From NCBI GenBank assembly GCA_039190895.1, contig JBCCXY010000130.1, positions 1 through 10,735 on the forward strand: 10,735 bases of DNA, in the 5' to 3' direction. Shown one piece after another: positions 6,169 through 10,735 of this stretch (positions within the stretch are counted from its first letter, which is position 1; each line of letters begins with the position of its first letter). Source of the DNA: Ovoidimarina sp039190895. Its GTDB lineage: Bacteria; Pseudomonadota; Alphaproteobacteria; Rhodobacterales; Rhodobacteraceae. The notes beneath the pieces were generated by a model that ran no database searches, had not been told where the DNA came from, and was given only the letters and a program-made list of their open reading frames with translations. Made by a program: the position numbers and the translations under genes.

Positions 6169-6181
6169 TGAACATTGTTCA
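6169..6181. promoter_or_regulatory. Operator-like palindrome, proximal copy (TGAAC-ATT-GTTCA)
   Basis: Second copy of the 13-bp palindrome, with perfect arms. Its centre (6175) is 53 bp from the centre of the first (6122), about five helical turns, so bound dimers would face the same side of the DNA. It ends 14 bases before the start codon at 6196 and 4 bases before the GGAG ribosome site, so binding would block transcription initiation or elongation. Confidence 0.65.
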
Positions 6182-6195
6182 AAATGGAGTTTCCG

Positions 6196-7390
6196 ATGCC
6201 TGTTCTTGCCGATACACACAGCCTTGTCGCCGACGCGGTCATTTCTCGCGAGCAGGCGCTTCAGATCGAAAGCCGCGCGCGCCAACTGATGGTGAACGCA
6301 GGCATCAACGTCGTCCTCTGCGCGGGAATCATCGCAGCGACACTTGGCTTGATCGCCTACCTGGCCGATCCCCTCGCCGTCGCCATCACAGGCTCATTGC
6401 TGCTTGGGGGGCGGGCTTTTCGTTCTGCATCGGGGCGCGGACCTGTATCGCATGTTCGGCAATGCGGCGGCGCTGATCGGGTCGGGGATGCTCATTGGCG
6501 GGGCCTATGCGGATCTTGTCGCGACTTACGAGGACATCGCCGGATTTACCTCGATCGCCCTGAGCCTGCCGATTGCGTTCCTTGCTGGGCGATCCTTGCG
6601 GTTTGGCGGGGTCACAGCCCGTTTCGTTGCCGGATCGATCCTTTTGATGGCAACGGCCTTGCACCTTGCGGGAGTTGGCCTGCTGGCAGAACAATACGGT
6701 ATCGGGGGCATACCGCGGGCCGGGCTGTTTCTTTACGCCAGCGTCCTGATCGCCGGTGCCGGATGGTTCACCAATGCGCGCGCGATCACCGCGCTGGCCC
6801 TCGTCCCGTTTGCGCAAATGCTTGATACCTCCACGAATTACTTCCACGCGGCGTATGTTTTCTACTCGCCCGAAAGCACGCTGAGCATCCTGCAGATGAC
6901 GCTTCTGGTTGTTGGCTGCGTGATCCTGCTGCGTCGTGCCTCGCCCGGGACAGCACCGCATCTGCGCATCCTGGCGGTCATGGGGTTTGTGGTGGGGAAT
7001 CTGTGTGCGCTGGTCGGGTCGCTTTGGGGCGACGTTGTGGGCGGACACGTTTGGGGGCCGTACGGGCATCGCTATCGCTTTGAGGATTGGGAGGCATATC
7101 GTGACGCGCGCGACGCGTTTCGGGAAACGACGGTCTTTATTTCGGCGGATACCTACAGCGTGCTCTGGGCTGTGGCGCTGATCGTCATCCTCTTATGGGC
7201 GGCCAATCGCGGAATGCGCGGGCTTTTCAATACGGCGGTCACGTTCCTTGTCATCCACGGCTACACGCAGGCGTTCGAGAGCTTCCACGACGAACCGCTG
7301 GCCTATGTGATTGGCGGGTTTGCAGCCATTCCGCTGGCATGGGGCATGTGGCGGCTGAACCAGCGCTTTCTGGAGCATGGGCGCGTTTAG
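6196..7390 (+). pseudogene. Multi-spanning membrane protein gene, frameshifted at a G6 run
   Basis: Residues 1-70 are read in one frame and the remainder in the next, the join lying at six G (6406-6411). Removing one G gives a continuous 397-residue protein that reads smoothly through SLLLGGGLFVLHRGADLYRM. Without correction, the first frame continues into Arg/Gly/Cys-rich nonsense to 6825. The restored protein has a polar N-terminus with a short helix (ISREQALQIESRARQ, 17-31), then many hydrophobic segments (about eight to ten) to the C-terminus. It resembles DUF2157-type inner-membrane proteins, a tentative match; function unknown. The start at 6196 has GGAG six bases upstream; the ATG at 6184 has no ribosome site. 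The frameshift may be a true mutation, a phase-variable tract, or a sequencing error. It overlaps the convergent LysR gene by 4 bp at the stop codons. Confidence 0.8.
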
Positions 7391-8271
7391 CGGCCAAGCT
7401 CTGCCGCGAGCAGGTCAAAGACCAGGCGGATGCGGCGGCTGGTGTGAAGCTCGCGGTGGACGGCAAGCCAGACGGGGAACGTGATCTCGAACTCGGGCAG
7501 GACGAGTTCCATGCCCGGGGTGGGCTCACCCACAAAGTCAGCCATCGGGCACACGCCAAGACCCGCCTTCGCCATTTCCCACATCACCAGCCCGCTGGCG
7601 CAGCTCAGCCGAACGCGCTCGCGTGGGATGTCGAGGCCGCGCTGCTTCATGTAGGCGAGCATCCCTTCCGGATCGGCGAAGCCGAAGAAATCGAGCCGCG
7701 CAAAGTCCTCTGCGGTGCGGGGTCGGCCAACCCGGTCGAGATAGGCAGTCGCCGCATAGAACCGCGCGCGCTCGTCACGGATGAAGCGGGCAATCAGCTC
7801 TGGCTCTTCCGGGCGGACGTGGCGGATGGCGATGTCGGCCTCGCGCCGTTGCAGGTCACTGATCTTGTCGGAGGCCACGACCTCTACCTCGATCCCCGGC
7901 GCCATGGTCCGCAGCTTCACGAGGATCGGCGGCAGGACATTCGCCGCAAACCCGTCGCTGGCAGAGATCGAGACCTTGCCCTCCACCGTCTGGCTTTGGC
8001 CCGAGGCGAGCAGCGACAGGCGTTCTGCGGCAGAGCCCATGGTCCGCACATGCTCCAGCAGGTTGCGCCCCGTGGGGGTGAGCGTCAGCGACCGCCCCAC
8101 ACGCTCAAACAGCACGACGCCAAGGCTTTCCTCCAGCGCCGCAACCTGACGGCCCAATGTCGGCTGGGTCTGCTTTAGCGCACGGGCGGCGGCGGAGAAC
8201 GAGCCTTCCTCCGCCGTGGCGAGGAACGCGCGCACCTGGTTCCAGTCGAAGTTCAGGGCCGTCCAGTTCAT
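7387..8271 (-). CDS. LysR-type transcriptional regulator
   Basis: A 294-residue regulator of standard LysR length. The N-terminal winged helix-turn-helix covers about residues 8-67 (FLATAEEGSFSAAARAL and QTQPTLGRQVAALEESLG), followed by a linker helix and a periplasmic-binding-protein-like effector domain from about residue 95 to the end. The effector is unknown. It is transcribed divergently from the SAM-dependent methyltransferase gene, with 94 bp between the starts; such regulators commonly control the divergent gene and themselves. The ATG at 8271 gives the canonical N-terminus but lacks a clear ribosome site. A TATACA-like -10 lies so close (about 8279-8284) that the transcript could be nearly leaderless. 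Its stop overlaps that of the convergent membrane protein gene, leaving no room for a terminator between them. Confidence 0.95.
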   Translation of the reverse strand: MNWTALNFDWNQVRAFLATAEEGSFSAAARALKQTQPTLGRQVAALEESLGVVLFERVGRSLTLTPTGRNLLEHVRTMGSAAERLSLLASGQSQTVEGKVSISASDGFAANVLPPILVKLRTMAPGIEVEVVASDKISDLQRREADIAIRHVRPEEPELIARFIRDERARFYAATAYLDRVGRPRTAEDFARLDFFGFADPEGMLAYMKQRGLDIPRERVRLSCASGLVMWEMAKAGLGVCPMADFVGEPTPGMELVLPEFEITFPVWLAVHRELHTSRRIRLVFDLLAAELGR

Positions 8272-8365
8272 GCATTTCTGTATAACCGTTCGGCAGATTT
8301 CAGCAATTCCACTGCGATATCCGCATGCGTTACCCAGCCGCCATCAGACAGAAAGGAGATTGATC
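8272..8365. promoter_or_regulatory. Divergent promoter region between the LysR and methyltransferase genes
   Basis: 94 bp separate the two start codons, so promoters for both genes and the LysR binding site must lie here or overlap the genes. On the minus strand TTGCTG (8306-8301) and TATACA (8284-8279), 16 bp apart, could drive the lysR gene. Short symmetric pieces (CCG-TT-CGG at 8286-8293, TCTG...CAGA at 8277-8297) are present but do not share a centre, so I do not call a specific T-N11-A box. Confidence 0.45.
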
Positions 8366-8986
8366 ATGATGGCGAACCCCGCATTTTGGACCCGCATCGC
8401 CGACAGCTATGCCGCGAGCCCCGTCCGCGACCCCGATGCCTATGAGGCGACGCTGGAGCGTGTGCGCTCGTACCTGCGCAAGGACGATTGCGTGCTGGAG
8501 CTTGGCGCCGGTACAGGCACCACGTCGACCAAGCTGGCCGATGCCGTGGCGCATTACACCGTGACCGACTTTTCGGAGGGGATGATCCGGATCGCCAAGG
8601 AGCGGACAGCCGGTTTCGACAACATCACCGTCCGGCAGGCCGAGGCATCGGATCCGGGCACCTGGGACAACGGCTATGAGGCGGTGATGGCGTTCAGCCT
8701 GCTGCATCTTGTGGACGATCTGGATGCGACACTGCGGTCGGTGCACCGGATGGTGAAGCCGGGCGGGTACTTCATCTCGAAGACCGTCTGCCTCACCGGC
8801 AAATGGACGTTGCTGAAGGCCGTGCTGCCAGTCATGCGTTTGTTCGACAAAGCGCCCGCCAAGGTGGCGTTCCTAAGGCCGTCCGAGCTTGAGGGTCGCA
8901 TTGAAGCCGCCGGGTTCCGGATCATCGAGACCGGGAACTATCCCAACAGCCCCATCGCGCGTTTCGTCGTTGCAGAAAAGCTGTGA
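8366..8986 (+). CDS. Class I SAM-dependent methyltransferase
   Basis: A 206-residue cytoplasmic methyltransferase with the Rossmann-like SAM fold. Motif I is VLELGAGTGT (43-52), a TDFSEGM segment (67-73) fits the acidic loop after strand 2, and FSLLHLVDDLD (110-120) with KPGGYFISKT (131-140) matches the later motifs of Methyltransf_11/25-type small-molecule methyltransferases. The substrate cannot be told. The start is the ATG at 8366, preceded by AAGGAG with 7-base spacing; reading further upstream would overlap the divergent LysR gene. It is probably controlled by that LysR regulator. The stop at 8984-8986 is followed 28 bp later by the strong hairpin in front of sseA. Confidence 0.92.
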   Translation: MMANPAFWTRIADSYAASPVRDPDAYEATLERVRSYLRKDDCVLELGAGTGTTSTKLADAVAHYTVTDFSEGMIRIAKERTAGFDNITVRQAEASDPGTWDNGYEAVMAFSLLHLVDDLDATLRSVHRMVKPGGYFISKTVCLTGKWTLLKAVLPVMRLFDKAPAKVAFLRPSELEGRIEAAGFRIIETGNYPNSPIARFVVAEKL

Positions 8987-9014
8987 GGCTTGCAGCCAAG
9001 GCCCCGGAGGCGTA

Positions 9015-9047
9015 GCACAGGCCCCGACCTAAGGAAGGGGCCTGTGC
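9015..9047 (+). promoter_or_regulatory. Perfect 11-bp hairpin abutting the sseA start codon
   Basis: GCACAGGCCCC (9015-9025) and GGGGCCTGTGC (9037-9047) are exact inverted repeats around an 11-base loop GACCTAAGGAA. The sseA start codon TTG begins at 9049, two bases after the stem, and the purine-rich ribosome site (AAGGA, GGAAGGGG) lies in the loop and the 3' arm. It may be the terminator of the methyltransferase gene, although no T-run follows, or a structure that limits sseA translation. The pairing is certain; the role is inferred. Confidence 0.6.
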
Positions 9048-9048
9048 C

Positions 9049-9897
9049 TTGTCTGACGATCCCAAGACCCTTGTTTCGACCGGGTGGCTGGCATCCCACC
9101 TGAAAGACCCGGACCTGCGCATCCTCGATGCCTCGTGGTATCTGCCTGACATGCACCGTGATCCGCAGTCGGAATACGACGCGGCCCATATCCCCGGCGC
9201 CCGCCGCTTTGACATCGACGAGATCAGCGACCACCGCTCTGCCCTGCCCCACATGGCACCGCCGCCCGAGAAGTTCATCAGCCGCATGCGTGCAATGGGT
9301 GTGGGCGACGGTCATCAGGTGGTGATCTACGACGGGATGGGCCTGTTTTCGGCCCCGCGCGTGTGGTGGCTGTTTCGCCTGATGGGCAAGACGGACGTTG
9401 CCGTGCTGGATGGCGGGATGCCGAAATGGGTGTCCGAAGGGCACCCGGTGGAGGACATGCCACCCATGATGCGCGACCGGCACATCACGACGAGCTTTCA
9501 GAACCAGATGGTGGTCGACGTCACCCGTGTGGCCCATGCCGCGAAGCTGGGGGATCACGAGATTCTCGACGCCCGCTCTGCCGCGCGCTACGCCGGGGAG
9601 GCGCCCGAGCCGCGCGAGGGGCTACGCTCGGGCCATATCCCGGGATCGAAGAACGTGCCCTACCCCACCCTGCTGAACACCGACGGCACGATGAAGTCCG
9701 CCAACGACCTGCGCGAGGTCTTCGACGCCGCCGGGGTCGACCTGACGAAGCCCGTCATCACCACCTGCGGCTCGGGCGTGTCGGCGGCGATCATTACGCT
9801 GGCGCTCGCACGGCTGGGCGTGGATCGCACTGCGCTGTATGACGGGTCGTGGGCCGAGTGGGGCATGTACAACGACCTGAAGGTCGCCACGGGATGA
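9049..9897 (+). CDS. sseA: 3-mercaptopyruvate sulfurtransferase (two-rhodanese-domain)
   Basis: A 282-residue sulfurtransferase with two rhodanese domains: an inactive N-terminal one (about 5-135) and a catalytic C-terminal one (about 155-280). The active-site loop is CGSGVSA with persulfide-forming C240. CGSG-type loops mark mercaptopyruvate sulfurtransferase (E. coli SseA has CGSGVTA), whereas thiosulfate rhodaneses have CRKG-like loops. EPREG followed by GHIPGSKNVPY (187-205) is the conserved substrate-binding stretch. It moves sulfur from 3-mercaptopyruvate to thiols, cyanide or thioredoxin, giving pyruvate. The start is TTG at 9049: the next in-frame ATG would delete the conserved N-terminus, and MSDDPKTLVST is a natural start. 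The ribosome site overlaps a strong hairpin. The gene overlaps the downstream acetyltransferase by ATGA, in an apparent operon with an aminotransferase. Confidence 0.95.
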   Translation: MSDDPKTLVSTGWLASHLKDPDLRILDASWYLPDMHRDPQSEYDAAHIPGARRFDIDEISDHRSALPHMAPPPEKFISRMRAMGVGDGHQVVIYDGMGLFSAPRVWWLFRLMGKTDVAVLDGGMPKWVSEGHPVEDMPPMMRDRHITTSFQNQMVVDVTRVAHAAKLGDHEILDARSAARYAGEAPEPREGLRSGHIPGSKNVPYPTLLNTDGTMKSANDLREVFDAAGVDLTKPVITTCGSGVSAAIITLALARLGVDRTALYDGSWAEWGMYNDLKVATG

Positions 9898-10457
9898 CGG
9901 TACTGCCGGCCGGGACGGAGGTGGAGTACACTGTCACCTGGCTTCAGATGACGTCTTGCCCGACCTATGACTGGCCCCGCCTGCCCTCGGGTCCGCCCGC
10001 GACGCTTCTGCAGGCCGTACACCCGCCGAGATGGTGGTTTCTGACCCTGTATGACGCCGTGGGCCGCGACTACGCCTGGGAAGATGGGCAGCAGGAACCG
10101 CCCGAGCGGCTGCAGGCCTATCTCGACGACGGCAAGAACATGTACACGCTCATGCGCGAAGGGGTGCCCGCCGGGTTCTTCATGCTGGATATCAGCAAGG
10201 ACGACGTGACCGACCTGACGTATTTCGGCCTCGTCCCCCACGCGATTGGGCAGGGCTTGGGCACGTACCTGTTGCGCACCGCGATCCTGACCGGATGGCA
10301 ACGCGAGGGGATCACGCGGATGACAGTGAATACCTGCACGCTGGATCACCCACGGGCCCTTGCACATTACCAGAAAAACGGGTTCATCCCGGTGCGGCGC
10401 GGCGACTACAAGCGCACGCTGACCCGCGACCGCGACACGTCCCGCATCCCTGCCTGA
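9894..10457 (+). CDS. GNAT family N-acetyltransferase
   Basis: A 187-residue GNAT-fold acyltransferase. The acetyl-CoA motif A is YFGLVPHAIGQGLGTYLL (110-127), with the pyrophosphate loop GQGLG (119-123); motif B follows with HPRALAHYQKNGF (152-164). The N-terminal third is specific to this subgroup (WLQMTSCPTYDWPRL, 16-30), so the acceptor substrate is unknown. The ATG at 9894 overlaps the sseA stop (ATGA), which indicates translational coupling; its ribosome site would lie inside sseA. The aminotransferase gene follows after 15 bp. I recall this sseA-GNAT-aminotransferase order from other Rhodobacteraceae, which would suggest a shared role in amino acid or sulfur metabolism, possibly acetylating an amine or amino acid, but that is inference. 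Confidence 0.9.
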   Translation: MTVLPAGTEVEYTVTWLQMTSCPTYDWPRLPSGPPATLLQAVHPPRWWFLTLYDAVGRDYAWEDGQQEPPERLQAYLDDGKNMYTLMREGVPAGFFMLDISKDDVTDLTYFGLVPHAIGQGLGTYLLRTAILTGWQREGITRMTVNTCTLDHPRALAHYQKNGFIPVRRGDYKRTLTRDRDTSRIPA

Positions 10458-10472
10458 CCGACGAGGTTTCTG

Positions 10473-10735
10473 ATGTTCGACCGCCTGAAAGACCAGCCCG
10501 CCGACAAAATCCTGGAGCTGATGCAGCTGTTCCGCGAGGACCCGCGCGACAACAAGGTGGACCTTGGCGTGGGCGTCTACAAGGACGCCGAGGGGCGCAC
10601 CCCCGTGATGCGCGCGGTGAAGACCGCCGAGAAGCAGCTGTGGGAGGCGGAGACCTCGAAATCCTATGTCGGCATCATCGGCGACCCGGCGTTCAACAGC
10701 GCGATGCGCAAGCTCGTTCTCGCCGACACGGTGGA
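10473..10735 (+). CDS. Aspartate/aromatic amino acid aminotransferase, class I (3' truncated by window)
   Basis: The first 87 residues of a PLP-dependent aminotransferase of the AspC/TyrB type. The N-terminus MFDRLKDQPADKILELM, LGVGVYKD (32-39), TPVMRAVKTAE (43-53) and SYVGIIGDPAF (64-74) line up closely with what I recall of E. coli AspC. The PLP lysine and the substrate-specificity region lie outside the window, so aspartate versus aromatic preference is open. The ATG at 10473 has a GAGG-like ribosome site (GACGAGG) about seven bases upstream and lies 15 bp after the GNAT stop, in the same apparent operon as sseA. AspC-type enzymes also transaminate cysteine to 3-mercaptopyruvate, the SseA substrate, which gives the grouping a biochemical logic. 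Confidence 0.93.
   Translation, partial: MFDRLKDQPADKILELMQLFREDPRDNKVDLGVGVYKDAEGRTPVMRAVKTAEKQLWEAETSKSYVGIIGDPAFNSAMRKLVLADTV

Noticed and set aside
6404..7390. Second half of the membrane protein as an independent gene starting at TTG 6404
   Set aside because: No ribosome site, and the start would fall inside a transmembrane segment; the frame continues the upstream half perfectly after a one-base correction.
8277..8297. LysR T-N11-A type binding box in the divergent region
   Set aside because: Short symmetric pieces exist, but their centres do not coincide; any T-N11-A here could be chance.
9001..9050. SAM/SAH-type riboswitch before sseA, considered because the class is known from Rhodobacterales
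   Set aside because: As I remember it, the class has a short stem with a CACAACGGCTTCCTGGCGTG-like loop forming a pseudoknot with the ribosome site; the region here is a plain 11-bp perfect hairpin lacking those bases.

Overview
The window looks like chromosomal DNA of an alphaproteobacterium, most probably a Rhodobacteraceae/Roseobacter-group species. This rests on the GC-rich coding sequence, on protein sequences that resemble what I remember of that family (UvrC, TrmB, a CPxCG microprotein, the sseA-GNAT-aminotransferase order), and on a family-typical hairpin-plus-tail element at the left edge. The species cannot be named from this. I see no phage, insertion sequence, CRISPR array, tRNA or rRNA.

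Left part (1-4966, minus strand). uvrC runs off the left edge. Upstream of it is an unusually AT-rich 304-bp intergenic stretch. Then comes a tight four-gene cluster, read right to left: an S49 (SohB/SppA-like) peptidase, a 48-residue membrane-anchored Cys4 microprotein, a CaCA-family Na+/Ca2+ antiporter, and a pteridine-reductase-like SDR. Spacings of 3 bp, 3 bp and a 4-bp ATGA overlap make one transcript nearly certain. A structured leader may precede the peptidase gene. trmB (tRNA m7G46 methyltransferase) lies further right on the same strand and may be leaderless.

Middle (6014-8365). A multi-spanning membrane protein gene on the plus strand is broken by a one-base frameshift exactly at a run of six G. 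Its upstream region has two perfect 13-bp palindromes 53 bp apart around a -35-like hexamer, a convincing operator pair for an unknown repressor. The gene ends tail to tail with a LysR-type regulator, the two stop codons overlapping. The LysR gene is divergent from a class I SAM-dependent methyltransferase, its likely target.

Right part (8366-10735, plus strand). After the methyltransferase comes an 11-bp perfect-stem hairpin directly before the TTG start of sseA (3-mercaptopyruvate sulfurtransferase). sseA overlaps a GNAT acetyltransferase by ATGA, and 15 bp later begins an aspartate/aromatic aminotransferase cut by the right edge. Aminotransferase plus SseA could form a cysteine -> 3-mercaptopyruvate -> pyruvate + sulfane sulfur route.

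I found no obviously new multi-gene system. The points most worth a second look are the operator pair with the frameshifted membrane gene, the hairpin on the sseA start, the microprotein in the peptidase/antiporter operon, and the uvrC reading frame that runs through a repeat element.
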